This document shows, one piece after another, positions 17,233-24,970 of a DNA stretch of 64,000 nucleotides. Origin of the DNA: Planctomycetota bacterium. GTDB lineage: Bacteria > Planctomycetota > UBA8742 > UBA2392. Where the stretch lies: assembly GCA_020638675.1 (NCBI GenBank), contig JACKID010000001.1, forward strand, positions 2,356,001-2,420,000, written 5' to 3'. A program made the position numbers and the translations under genes. Under the pieces are notes generated by a model that saw nothing but the letters and a program-made list of their open reading frames with translations, was not told where the DNA came from and made no database searches. How positions within the stretch are numbered: the stretch's first letter is position 1; every line of letters starts with the position of its first letter.

Positions 17233-17325
17233 GGGAGCAGATAGGCGCCTGGTGGGCCTCTCGGTCTTCAAAACCGTTGTGACGTGAACGCGTCAGGTGG
17301 GTTCGATTCCCATGTGCTCCCGCCA
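17233..17325 (+). tRNA. selC: tRNA-Sec (anticodon UCA)
   Basis: A 93-nt tRNA with encoded CCA. The acceptor stem GGGAGCA pairs with UGCUCCC. The anticodon loop CUUCAAA (17266-17272) gives UCA at 17268-17270, which reads UGA. A long variable arm (TGACG paired with CGTCA around 17280-17295) and the T-arm loop TTCGATT follow, then discriminator G and CCA at 17323-17325. The D-arm is extended, as in other bacterial tRNA-Sec. The eighth acceptor pair would be G-G, so the canonical 8-bp stem is imperfect. It supplies Sec for the four UGA-containing genes here. Confidence 0.93.
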
Positions 17326-17347
17326 AATCTCCAGTTCATAGTTCCGG

Positions 17348-17375
17348 GTTCCGGGTTCTGCGTTGAACCCGGAAC
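17348..17375. terminator. Hairpin between selC and ppa
   Basis: A perfect 11-bp stem (17348-17358 with 17365-17375) has a 6-nt loop, 22 nt after the tRNA. There is no T-run, so it may be a weak terminator or the arm of a dispersed repeat. Confidence 0.45.
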
Positions 17376-17401
17376 TCAGAACTCTCTGGCTCGGAACTGA
17401 A

Positions 17402-17935
17402 ATGCACGCCTGGCACGACATTCCCGTTGACGTCGCCAAGATCGAGGAAGAATTCCCGGCCGTCATCGAAGTCCCGCAAGGCAGCAAGAACAAGTACGAG
17501 CTCGACAAGAACACCGGCATGCTCAAGCTCGACCGCGTGCTCTACAGCGCCGTCCACTACCCGGCCGACTACGGCTTCGTACCGCGCACGCTGTGCGACG
17601 ACGGCGACGCGCTCGACGTCCTGGTGCTGGGACAGCAACCGGTGTATCCGTTGACGATCGTTCCCGCGCGCGCGATCGGCGTCATGCGCATGCGCGACGA
17701 AATGGGCGGCGACGACAAGCTGATTGCTGTCAACATCCACGACCCCGCCTTCACCGACTACCGCCACTTCGACGAGCTTCCCCAGCACCGTGTGCGCGAG
17801 ATCAAGCGCTTCTTCCAGGACTACAAGATCCTTGAAGGCAAAGAAGTGGTCATCGACGACATCCTCGGCCCGGACCGCGCGAACGAGATCCTCCTCGAAA
17901 GCATCGAGCTTTACTCAAAGAAGTTCCCGGGCTAG
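17402..17935 (+). CDS. ppa: Inorganic pyrophosphatase
   Basis: A 177-residue family I soluble pyrophosphatase. It carries KYELDKNTGMLKLDRVL, the YPADYGFVPRTL strand, and the metal-binding motif DGDALDVLVLG (signature D-[SGDN]-D-[PE]-[LIVMF]-D, with Ala at the Pro position). EIKRFFQDYKILEGKEV closes the active site. It hydrolyses PPi and pulls biosynthetic reactions forward. The start at 17402 gives the standard length; an upstream in-frame start at 17363 would run into the selC-proximal hairpin. The last 4 bp overlap the convergent phnE gene. Confidence 0.93.
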   Translation: MHAWHDIPVDVAKIEEEFPAVIEVPQGSKNKYELDKNTGMLKLDRVLYSAVHYPADYGFVPRTLCDDGDALDVLVLGQQPVYPLTIVPARAIGVMRMRDEMGGDDKLIAVNIHDPAFTDYRHFDELPQHRVREIKRFFQDYKILEGKEVVIDDILGPDRANEILLESIELYSKKFPG

Positions 17936-19887
17936 GCCTTCATGCGGCTCAGCTTCAGCCCGCGCGAGATGCGGTCGATGACGACCGTGATCGCCACCAT
18001 CACCAGCAGGTAGGTGCTGGCCTTCTCGAAGCGGAACCATTCAAAGTTGAACGTGAAGAAGAAGCCCAGCCCGCCGACGCCCACAATGCCGAGCACAATG
18101 CCCATGCGCACGTTGCTCTCAAATTGAAAGAAGCTGTAGGTCATCCAGTCGCGCCACGACATCGGGCCGGCCGTGTAGGCAAAGCACGTCATGCGCGAGC
18201 CGCGGAAGCCCTGCTCGAAGTTCCGGTACGGGACGTTGTCTACCGTCTCGCTGAACACGCGCACGAGCACGCCCAGGCTGTGCAGTGCGATCGCAATCGC
18301 ACCCGCAAGCAGGCCCGGCCCGAAAAACGCAATGAACAGGAACGCCCACATCACTTCAGGCACGCCGCGGGACACCAGTCCGATGCCTCGCGCCAGCACC
18401 ATCTGTATGAGCCGCAGACCGCGGATGACCGGGTGCGGCGTCTCGCCCGTGAACTGCTGGCTCTCCAGCTGGAACGCCACCGAATGCGGATACGTAAGCA
18501 GCATCGCGCCAAGCACGCCCAGCAGCGTGCCGATGATCGCCATCGAAAGCGGCACGGCGGCGGACTTCACCACCCGCCAGACGAACCACTTGGAAAGCTC
18601 TTTCTCCCACGCCGTCCAGGCGTCACCGTCGAAGATGTCCGTGATGCCGTACTGCTCGAACAGTCGGATCCCCTCGGTTTCCTTGGTGATCATGAACAGG
18701 CCAAGAGGCGCATCCGGGTCCGGGAACGGATTGGCGCGGATCGCATAGATGTCCTGCCCGCCCCAGACCTCCATGTCGAAGTCGGGAGACAGCAGGTCCT
18801 CGAAGAATGTGAACTTGGAAAGCTCTTCGCCGGACACCAGGTTCACCAGCGGCTCGAGATAATTGCGCGTCTTGCCCTGCGGGCCGGAGCTGTTCCCCCA
18901 CCCCATGAACCACACCGCCCACATCACGATGCACAACCCGAAGCCGACGCCGATGTAGCCGCGACTGATGCTCGCCAGCGTGCTGCGCGACCTTACCGCA
19001 CGCGGATGATTCGGGTCGTTGCGCAGCTGCCGGCGGATGAAGTTGCTGGCCAGGTCGGCGCTCAGCGTCAGCCCGAGTGTGAACAGGATCAGCGTCGTGA
19101 TCTTGTCCCACTTGCCCATGCCGATCTGGTACATGATCTCGGCACCCAGCCCGCCGCCGCCGACCGCACCGATCACGGCGGCGTTGCGGATCGCGCACTC
19201 GGCACGCATCAGCGTGAACGACTGAACGCTGCGCGCCGCCAGCGGGCGGATGCCATACAGGAACGTCTTGAGTCGGCCTGCGCCGAGCGAGCGGATCTGC
19301 TCGTATTCCTTCTCGTTGATGTTGTCCCAGAACTCGCTGTAAAGCTTGCCGAGAATGCCGGTCACGTTCAGCCCCAGCGCGACCGCGCCCGTCACCGGCC
19401 CCAGCCCTAGCACCGCAACCAGAATCACGGCCCACGCGAAGTCGGGCACCGCGCGCAGCGTGTCGAGAATCAGCCGGCAGGCCGAGCAGAGCGCCGCACG
19501 CGGGCTGCGCAGCGGAAAGCTTCGCCACCAGCCCCTGGCGGATTCCTCACCGACGCACACGGCGCGCGAAGCCCCCATGGCAAGCACATACGCCAGGATG
19601 ATCGCCATGAACGTGGCAAAAACCGCCGCGCTGAGGGTTTCGAGCGTGAGCTGCCAGCAGCGGCTTGCCCACTCGGCGCTAAGGTCAGGGTGCGAGAATG
19701 ACCCGACCAGTTCCCACGCGCGCTCGATGGCGCGGCCGCGCTTCTCGCTGTCTGTTAGCGCCGCGAAATCCCAGTCGGCCGCCCAGAACGAGCCCAGCAC
19801 CAGCACGGCCAGTACGAACAGCGCCGCGAAATGGCCCCAGGGGCGCTTCGCGGCGTAGCGGTCTGTGCTGGTGCCGAGCTTGGTCAT
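17932..19887 (-). CDS. phnE: Phosphonate-type ABC transporter permease, two fused PhnE domains
   Basis: A 651-residue inner-membrane protein with two permease units. The first unit (about 80-290) has the EAA-like loop EYEQIRSLGAGRLKTFLYGI and RNAAVIGAVGGGGLG; the second (about 450-650) has NFEQGFRGSRMTCFAYTAGP and MGIVLGIVGVGGLG. Standard PhnE is about 260 residues and acts as a dimer, so this is a covalent pseudo-dimer or a fusion of two phnE genes. A central region of about 130 residues links them. Its ATG overlaps the phnC stop in an ATGA, indicating translational coupling. With phnC and phnD it should import phosphonate, phosphite or a related oxyanion ester. Confidence 0.9.
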   Translation of the reverse strand: MTKLGTSTDRYAAKRPWGHFAALFVLAVLVLGSFWAADWDFAALTDSEKRGRAIERAWELVGSFSHPDLSAEWASRCWQLTLETLSAAVFATFMAIILAYVLAMGASRAVCVGEESARGWWRSFPLRSPRAALCSACRLILDTLRAVPDFAWAVILVAVLGLGPVTGAVALGLNVTGILGKLYSEFWDNINEKEYEQIRSLGAGRLKTFLYGIRPLAARSVQSFTLMRAECAIRNAAVIGAVGGGGLGAEIMYQIGMGKWDKITTLILFTLGLTLSADLASNFIRRQLRNDPNHPRAVRSRSTLASISRGYIGVGFGLCIVMWAVWFMGWGNSSGPQGKTRNYLEPLVNLVSGEELSKFTFFEDLLSPDFDMEVWGGQDIYAIRANPFPDPDAPLGLFMITKETEGIRLFEQYGITDIFDGDAWTAWEKELSKWFVWRVVKSAAVPLSMAIIGTLLGVLGAMLLTYPHSVAFQLESQQFTGETPHPVIRGLRLIQMVLARGIGLVSRGVPEVMWAFLFIAFFGPGLLAGAIAIALHSLGVLVRVFSETVDNVPYRNFEQGFRGSRMTCFAYTAGPMSWRDWMTYSFFQFESNVRMGIVLGIVGVGGLGFFFTFNFEWFRFEKASTYLLVMVAITVVIDRISRGLKLSRMKA

Positions 19888-20717
19888 TTGTCGAGCGCCA
19901 CGTCATCCAGGTGCATGGCGCGGTACTCGGCGCCGTAGAGATCTTTCAGCAGCTCACGCGAGAGCTCGGACGGTGCTCCCTGCCAGAACAGCCTGCCTTC
20001 ACGCAGCGCAATCACGCGCGAGAAGTGCCCGTGCAGCAGCTCCAGCGTGTGCAGGTTCACCAGCAGCGTGGTGTTCATCCGGCGCGCGACGCCCGACAGC
20101 AACTCGATAATCTCGCGCCCCAGGCGAATGTCGAGTTGGCTGACCGGCTCGTCAGCAAGCATCACGCGCGGCTTCTGGACCATCAGCCGCGCGATCGCCA
20201 CGCGCTGCTGCTGGCCGCCGGACAACTCGCCCGGCATGGACCACAGCTTGTCCTGCAGCTCGACCTCGGCCAGCGCCTTCTTCGCAGCCTCTATCTCCTG
20301 CGGCCAGAACAGGCTGACCAGCGCACGCGGAAGGAACCAGTTCCCGAGCTTGCCCATCAGCACGTTGTGCACGACGCGCAGGTGCTGGATCAGGTTGTCG
20401 TTCTGGTACAGCAGCCCAACCTTGCTGCGCAACTCACGTAGCGCGCGCCCGCGCAGCACGCGCGTGTCGCGGCCAAGCGAAAGGACCGAGCCGCCGGTCG
20501 GCTTGATCACCGCCGCCATCATGCGGAACAACGTGGTCTTGCCGGCGCCCGAAGGCCCGATCACGGCGACGCGCTCGCCTTCGCGTATCGAAAAAGTCAG
20601 GTCGGAAAGTGCCTGCACGTGCCCGAAGGCCATCGAGGCATTCGAAAGGTCGAACACGGTCGGGGCGGTCGAGGCCGTCGCCTGCGCGGTTGTGTCTGTT
20701 TCGGTCACGGTTTCCAT
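19884..20717 (-). CDS. phnC: Phosphonate-type ABC transporter ATP-binding protein
   Basis: A 277-residue ABC ATPase with Walker A GPSGAGKTTLF, Q-loop VGLLYQNDNLIQHL, signature LSGGQQQRVAIARL, Walker B RVMLADEPVSQLD and the H-loop region VNLHTLELL. The best family match by motif order and by neighbours is PhnC. The N-terminal 25 residues are Thr/Ala-rich and may be extra, because no clear ribosome site supports the start at 20717. It lies between phnD and the fused permease in the usual D-C-E order. Confidence 0.92.
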   Translation of the reverse strand: METVTETDTTAQATASTAPTVFDLSNASMAFGHVQALSDLTFSIREGERVAVIGPSGAGKTTLFRMMAAVIKPTGGSVLSLGRDTRVLRGRALRELRSKVGLLYQNDNLIQHLRVVHNVLMGKLGNWFLPRALVSLFWPQEIEAAKKALAEVELQDKLWSMPGELSGGQQQRVAIARLMVQKPRVMLADEPVSQLDIRLGREIIELLSGVARRMNTTLLVNLHTLELLHGHFSRVIALREGRLFWQGAPSELSRELLKDLYGAEYRAMHLDDVALDK

Positions 20718-20788
20718 AGCATGCGTCCATGCCCCACGGGGTCAGGGAGCAGCCCGCCCGGCTACTCCCTGCCCTTTTGGGGAGGCGA

Positions 20789-21760
20789 CTACCCGCCGAT
20801 GTCTACACCAGCATCCATCACAGCGCGGATACCATCCCATTCCTTCAAGTCGGCCTTCACGAATGCGCCGGCCTTGAAGAAGCCCAGGATCGCCTTGCCC
20901 TCGTCGGACTTGTCCATTTCCAGGAACGCGGTGCAGATCTTGCCGATCAGGTCAGCGCCGAGGTCCTTGTGGGCAACCCACGAGTAGTCGACGTAGTTCG
21001 GCGTCGTGTAGATGATCGGCGCCTTGGCCTTCAGGTCGTCCGAGGCCTTGTCGTAGGTGGCGTAGTTCAGCGCGCCCACTGTGAAGCTGCCGTCGGCGAC
21101 CTGCGCCAGCGTCTTGTCATGGCTGCCGCTGTAGGCGACGTTGCTGAAGACGTCTTCCGGCTTGCTGCCCGACTGCGTGGTGAAGAAGTGGCGCGGCATC
21201 AGGTGGCCGCTGGTGCTGCCCTTGCTGCCGAAGGTGAAGCTCTTGCCCTTGGCCTTTTCCGCCAGGTCCTTCAGGTTCTTCACTTCGCCGATGCCGCTGT
21301 CGATGTTGGCGATGAAGTAGGTGTGGAACTTCTTGTCGATGTCGCGGCAGCAGACGACCTCAGCCTGGCCCTTGGTCTGCTGGTCGGCCTGCACGGTGGT
21401 CACGCCGCCCATCCAGGACATGTGCGCCTTGCCGTTGGCCAGCGCGGTCACGGCCGCGGCGTAGTTTTCAACGTGCATGTATTCGACCGGGATGCCGATC
21501 TTGCCCTCGAGATACTTGGCGACCTTGCCGTAGTTTTCCTTCAGCTTGTCGGCGTTGTCGTCGGGAATAGCGGTGATGATCAGCTTCTCGGGCGCGTCCG
21601 TTCCGCCCGTGTCTCCGCCGCTTCCGTCGCCGCCATCAGCGGCCGTGTTGCCCGGGGCGTTCCCGCCGTTGCCTGTGCCGACCGCGTTGTTGCCCCCGCC
21701 GCACGCGGCGAGGCCGAAGATGCCCGCCAGGGCAACCATCAAAACCAGAATCCGTGTCAT
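20789..21760 (-). CDS. phnD: Phosphonate-type ABC transporter substrate-binding lipoprotein
   Basis: A 323-residue PhnD/TauT-like binding protein with lipoprotein signal MTRILVLMVALAGIFGLAAC and a Gly/Asn-rich linker (about 22-55). The periplasmic binding domain keeps the PhnD hallmarks VEYMHVENYAAAVTALANG, SFTFGSKGSTSGHLMPR and DYSWVAHKDLG; the Ser/Thr cluster TFGSKGSTSGH normally holds the phosphonate. The start at 21760 is fixed by GGAGAG and the lipobox. It is the first gene of a phnD-phnC-phnE operon. A structured element lies 150-290 bp upstream. Confidence 0.9.
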   Translation of the reverse strand: MTRILVLMVALAGIFGLAACGGGNNAVGTGNGGNAPGNTAADGGDGSGGDTGGTDAPEKLIITAIPDDNADKLKENYGKVAKYLEGKIGIPVEYMHVENYAAAVTALANGKAHMSWMGGVTTVQADQQTKGQAEVVCCRDIDKKFHTYFIANIDSGIGEVKNLKDLAEKAKGKSFTFGSKGSTSGHLMPRHFFTTQSGSKPEDVFSNVAYSGSHDKTLAQVADGSFTVGALNYATYDKASDDLKAKAPIIYTTPNYVDYSWVAHKDLGADLIGKICTAFLEMDKSDEGKAILGFFKAGAFVKADLKEWDGIRAVMDAGVDIGG

Positions 21761-21910
21761 TTCGCTCTCCAATGTACTCAAAAGGGACGGCCGCACGTCC
21801 GCCTGGTAGCTATCTGGGGGTTTCGAAACTTCGAGAAGCGCTGGGATGTCCGGAAGGCGTCGCAGGGCCCCTTGGGGCCAAAGCGGACGCTACCGACCGG
21901 CAGCGATGGA

Positions 21911-22051
21911 AGGCACTCACGTAAAGCCAGCGACCACGCCTACCGGCGCGGCAATCGCAGCTCACGTGAAGCCTGAGATACGCAGGGAATGCCCGTTTGC
22001 GGGCAAGTGGATGCTTCGCGTATCAGTGGTCGTGTATTGCACGAGTCGCCT
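21911..22051. ncRNA. Candidate structured RNA or leader upstream of phnD
   Basis: Four co-linear stems nest in one another: 21911-21918 with 22043-22051 (8 bp, one bulge), 21931-21937 with 22026-22032 (7 bp), 21977-21983 with 22018-22024 (7 bp) and 21990-21995 with 22000-22005 (6 bp, UUUG loop). A 39-nt insertion on the left arm (21938-21976) could form its own small hairpin. The element lies in the 330-bp gap between the SDR gene and phnD. On the minus strand it would be in the phn leader. It matches no riboswitch class I know; a long-rod ncRNA is the alternative. Confidence 0.4.
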
Positions 22052-22090
22052 AGTCTAGCCATCACATGAGTGTCGGCAAGCGTAAACGGC

Positions 22091-23017
22091 TTACGAAAAA
22101 CCGCCCGCGAAGCCGCCCCGCAGGCGGCAGCAGCGCAAATCGGACAGGCGATATCGCCCGGCATCGGGCAGCCCGTGACGGATCACGTCCTCATCGAACG
22201 ACACGGTCGGAAGCAGGTCCGCAGGCAGCGGATCGCACTCCCCGCTGGGCTCAACGACGCCCTCGCTGAGAATCCGTACCTGGGCGCGTGAGACAACCGG
22301 GACGCGCATGGCGGCCTCGGCGAAGATCGCAAACAGACGGTGGAACCAGACCGGCATGCGGAACGCCAGCGGACGGCGGCCGACGACTTTCGCGACGCGC
22401 AGGACCGCTTCGCGCAGGGTCAGCGTTTCGGGGCCAAGCGCGGCGAATGTGCGCCCTAGCAGGCGGTCGTCGGTCAGCGCGCTGAACAGCAACCGGGCCA
22501 TGTCGCTGACGTGCAGCGGCGCAACCTGCTGGTCGCGCATCCCAACGAAGGCAAAGACGGGAAAGGTAAGAAACGCGCGCTTGAGGTGATCGAGCATGTG
22601 GTCGCCGCGCCCGTAGATGACGCCCGGCTTGAAGATGACGAACGGCAGCCCGGATTCGCGCACGATCTGCTCGGCCTCGTACTTGGACTCGTGGTATCCC
22701 GAGCCGCAGTCCGGGCGCGCGCGCAGGAAGCTGACCAGCACGACGCGCTTGAGACCGTTCGCTCTCGCTGCCTCAACGACATTGCGTGCGCCCTGCACGT
22801 GGACGCGGGTGTAGGCCTGGTCGCCGACTTCGCGGTTGATGCCGGCCGCGTGTACCACGGCGTCGCAGCCCCTGAGCTTTCTGCGCAGTGCAGCCGCGTC
22901 GCATACGTCACCGCCGTTGCGGCGCGACAACTTGACCGCTTCATGCCCGTGCGCTTCCAGCAACTCGGCGAGGGCGGCGCCGACAAACCCGTTGCCGCCC
23001 GTGATCGCGACTCTCAT
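22091..23017 (-). CDS. Atypical SDR / NAD-dependent epimerase-like protein
   Basis: A 308-residue Rossmann protein with MRVAITGGNGFVGAAL (GxxGxxG), VVHAAGIN, and the YxxxK pair YHESKYEAE. The C-terminal part (KPGVIYGRGDHML, PLHVSDMARLL, LTLREAVLRVAKVVG) follows the NDUFA9/YbjT-like extended SDR pattern. The substrate is unknown; these proteins often bind NAD(P)H as quinone-linked chaperones or sugar/steroid reductases. It overlaps the arsR-type gene by ATGA, so the pair is cotranscribed and translationally coupled. Confidence 0.85.
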   Translation of the reverse strand: MRVAITGGNGFVGAALAELLEAHGHEAVKLSRRNGGDVCDAAALRRKLRGCDAVVHAAGINREVGDQAYTRVHVQGARNVVEAARANGLKRVVLVSFLRARPDCGSGYHESKYEAEQIVRESGLPFVIFKPGVIYGRGDHMLDHLKRAFLTFPVFAFVGMRDQQVAPLHVSDMARLLFSALTDDRLLGRTFAALGPETLTLREAVLRVAKVVGRRPLAFRMPVWFHRLFAIFAEAAMRVPVVSRAQVRILSEGVVEPSGECDPLPADLLPTVSFDEDVIRHGLPDAGRYRLSDLRCCRLRGGFAGGFS

Positions 23018-23313
23018 TTCTTCCTCCGTTTGCGCCGCACAAGCTGGGTCGGGCAGACGGCGCTCAGGAAGTCATTCAGGGCGGCGGCCAAACGCTCGGC
23101 CTGCACGGAGTAGTACAGGCGGTTGCCGTCGCGGCGCTGTGCCACGAGCCCGGCGTTGAGGAGAATGGACAGGTGCCGCGAAACCGACGGCGCGGCGATG
23201 TGGAAGCGCGCGGAGATATCCCCGGCCGGAAGCTCGCCGGTCCTGAGTTCCTGCAGAATCTCGCGCCGCGTGGGGTCAGCCAGTGCACGAAAGATGGAGG
23301 CTGCGTTCGCCAT
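23014..23313 (-). CDS. ArsR-family transcriptional regulator
   Basis: A 99-residue winged-helix protein: IFRALADPTRREILQELRTG, DISARFHIAAPSVSRHLSILLNAGLV as the helix-turn-helix, and RRDGNRLYYSV as the wing. No Cys pair for metal sensing is visible in the recognition helix, which resembles the SdpR/BigR-like side of the family rather than ArsR proper. It is the first gene of an operon with the SDR gene, and an AT-rich palindrome just upstream is a likely autoregulatory operator. Confidence 0.9.
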   Translation of the reverse strand: MANAASIFRALADPTRREILQELRTGELPAGDISARFHIAAPSVSRHLSILLNAGLVAQRRDGNRLYYSVQAERLAAALNDFLSAVCPTQLVRRKRRKK

Positions 23314-23322
23314 GTCCTCATG

Positions 23323-23346
23323 TTAGCTATTTAGCTTTTTAGCTAA
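23323..23346 (-). promoter_or_regulatory. Candidate ArsR-family operator
   Basis: The inverted repeat TTAGCTA (23323-23329) / TAGCTAA (23340-23346), with a further TTAGCT in the spacer, lies 10-33 bp upstream of the arsR-type ATG. Its AT-richness stands out from the region. Confidence 0.6.
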
Positions 23347-23376
23347 TAACACAAATAACGGCTTTATGGCGACTGC

Positions 23377-23487
23377 GTCAGGATTTGCAGGATGGGAGAG
23401 GATGCCTTCCGCAGTCGAGCACGGGCAAACAAGCGGTGCAGCGTGCGGCCATTGCACCGCATCCGCTGACATCCTGGTCATCCTGAC
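23377..23487. repeat. Palindromic intergenic repeat, 'GTCAGGAT' family
   Basis: The terminal arms 23377-23394 and 23470-23487 are inverted copies with three mismatches and enclose an 75-bp core. The right-arm sequence recurs at 32338-32368. It separates the arsR and DinB-like transcription units. Confidence 0.65.
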
Positions 23488-23493
23488 AAAGAG

Positions 23494-23955
23494 TTACTCG
23501 GGGAATTCGCCAGGTTTGATGTCGGCCAGCATGAAGTTCTCGTAGTCGATCGGCGAGCCGCTCTGGCGGCGCAGCATGGTCAGCTGGCCCACGTGGGTCA
23601 TGGCGTCGGCCAGCGGGCCTTGCAGGAGTACTTCGAGCGAAAGCGGACGCCCGTTGATGTCGCCTCGAAGCTCGGTCTTCTGCAGGTGTTCGTCCACCAG
23701 CTTCAGCAGCTTGGCGAAGGTATCCAGCTCGGCCTGTGGCTCGCGCGGCGAGATCGGCACGATCGAGCCCTTGTCGAAACTGCGCACGACAAACCGCAGC
23801 AGGTCGTTCACGTGATGCAGCACCTCCACCGCGTTGCGCCCGTCCGCCGGCGGCAGGTAGGTATAGAAGAAAGACGGGGCGCCGCGAACGGCGCCCCGAA
23901 GTCGATAGTTGAGCGTGGCCAGAAAATGCCGGATGGTTTCGCGTTCTACGCTCAA
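23494..23955 (-). CDS. DinB-like four-helix protein
   Basis: A 153-residue helical protein. The His positions of the DinB/YfiT metal site can be matched to EVLHHVNDLLRF and ADAMTHVGQLTMLRR. Family members are metal-dependent thiol transferases or uncharacterised stress proteins. It starts 3 bp after the second phnD stop, so it is cotranscribed with that binding protein, an unusual pairing. Assignment rests on the HxxxL/HxGQL pattern and size. Confidence 0.7.
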   Translation of the reverse strand: MSVERETIRHFLATLNYRLRGAVRGAPSFFYTYLPPADGRNAVEVLHHVNDLLRFVVRSFDKGSIVPISPREPQAELDTFAKLLKLVDEHLQKTELRGDINGRPLSLEVLLQGPLADAMTHVGQLTMLRRQSGSPIDYENFMLADIKPGEFPE

Positions 23956-23958
23956 GCC

Positions 23959-24864
23959 CTAGCCTCCGAAGTCCACACCGCTGTCGATTGCCCACCGGAC
24001 TCCTTCCCACTCGTTCATATCTGCTTCGACGAACTTGCCCGCACGCAACGAGTCGAGCACCTTCTTGTCCTCGGCGTTGTCCGTCGTCATGTCGAGGAAG
24101 GCTTTGCGAATCTTCTTGATGGTCTCTTCCCCCGCGTCCTCGCGAATTACGAACGCATAGTCGGCGTACTTTGGTGTCCGGTATACGAGCCGCACTTTCT
24201 TGCGTACATCTTCATCGGCCTTGTCGAAGACGCTGCTATTCAGCGCGCCGAAATCAGCCGAGCCATCCGCCACGCTGTTGAGCGCCCTGGTATGCGAGCC
24301 GGCGTACGCCAGGCTCTTGAAGATTTCCTCCGGCGTCTTTTCCGTCTGCTTGTGCAGGTAGTACCTCGGCATCATGTGCCCGGACATGCTGCCCTTGCTG
24401 CCGAACGTCAGGCTCTTGTCCTTGCCCTCCTTCACCAGCGGCTTCAGGTCTTCCCACGGATCGGGCTGTTCGCCTTCCACTGCCGGGGCGATAAACACGG
24501 TTTCGAACTCCTTGTCGACATCGCGGCAGCACAGGACTTCCAGCTTGCCGTCGGCTTGCTTGTCGGCCTGCACCACTGTCACGCCACCCAGCATGGCGAT
24601 GTCCGCCTTCCCCGTCGCAATCGTCGTCACGGCTGCTGAGTAGTCTTCAACGGGCAGGTATTCGAAATCGTAGTCCGTCAGCGCGCCCAGACGCTTGGCA
24701 AGTGCCTCATAGCGCTCCTTCAGTCTGGACGCACTGTCATCCGGCAGACACGTGATTCGGAATACCCTCTTCTTCGGCGCGTCCTTCTTCTCAGGCGCAT
24801 CGCCTGCAATCACAACCGCCGCAAACGACACCAGCAGCATCAGAGAAAGCGCCAAGCGTTTCAT
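23959..24864 (-). CDS. phnD: Second PhnD-like periplasmic binding protein
   Basis: About 301 residues. The ATG at 24864 has GGAGG 6 nt upstream; the adjacent ATG at 24867 is too close to it. The signal peptide is MKRLALSLMLLVSFAAVVIA, cleavable and not a lipobox, unlike the first PhnD. The binding domain shares DFEYLPVEDYSAAVTTIATG, LTFGSKGSMSGHMMPR and DYAFVIRED with the product of 20789-21760. There is no permease or ATPase next to it. It may feed the PhnCE pair 4 kb away or act as a sensor, with its DinB-like neighbour as effector. Confidence 0.87.
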   Translation of the reverse strand: MKRLALSLMLLVSFAAVVIAGDAPEKKDAPKKRVFRITCLPDDSASRLKERYEALAKRLGALTDYDFEYLPVEDYSAAVTTIATGKADIAMLGGVTVVQADKQADGKLEVLCCRDVDKEFETVFIAPAVEGEQPDPWEDLKPLVKEGKDKSLTFGSKGSMSGHMMPRYYLHKQTEKTPEEIFKSLAYAGSHTRALNSVADGSADFGALNSSVFDKADEDVRKKVRLVYRTPKYADYAFVIREDAGEETIKKIRKAFLDMTTDNAEDKKVLDSLRAGKFVEADMNEWEGVRWAIDSGVDFGG

Positions 24865-24927
24865 CATGAACCTCCGCGAGGGATCGCATCTTCGATGATC
24901 GTGACGTTTTCGGCAATTCACAAATGC

Positions 24928-24955
24928 GAACGGCACACCCGAAGGCGTGCCGTTC
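24928..24955 (-). terminator. Terminator hairpin after atpA
   Basis: A 9-bp stem (24928-24936 with 24947-24955) has a 10-nt loop, 16 nt beyond the atpA stop on the minus strand. It marks the end of the ATP synthase transcript at atpA. Confidence 0.65.
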
Positions 24956-24970
24956 AATATGATTGAGTTC

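Noticed and set aside
18124..19410. A 428-codon plus-strand open frame
   Set aside because: Antisense to the fused permease; its Arg/His/Ala-rich composition is not protein-like.
21977..22005. TPP riboswitch, suggested by CTGAGATAC
   Set aside because: The rest of the TPP consensus, including the GAACCTGA segment, is absent and no thiamine gene follows.
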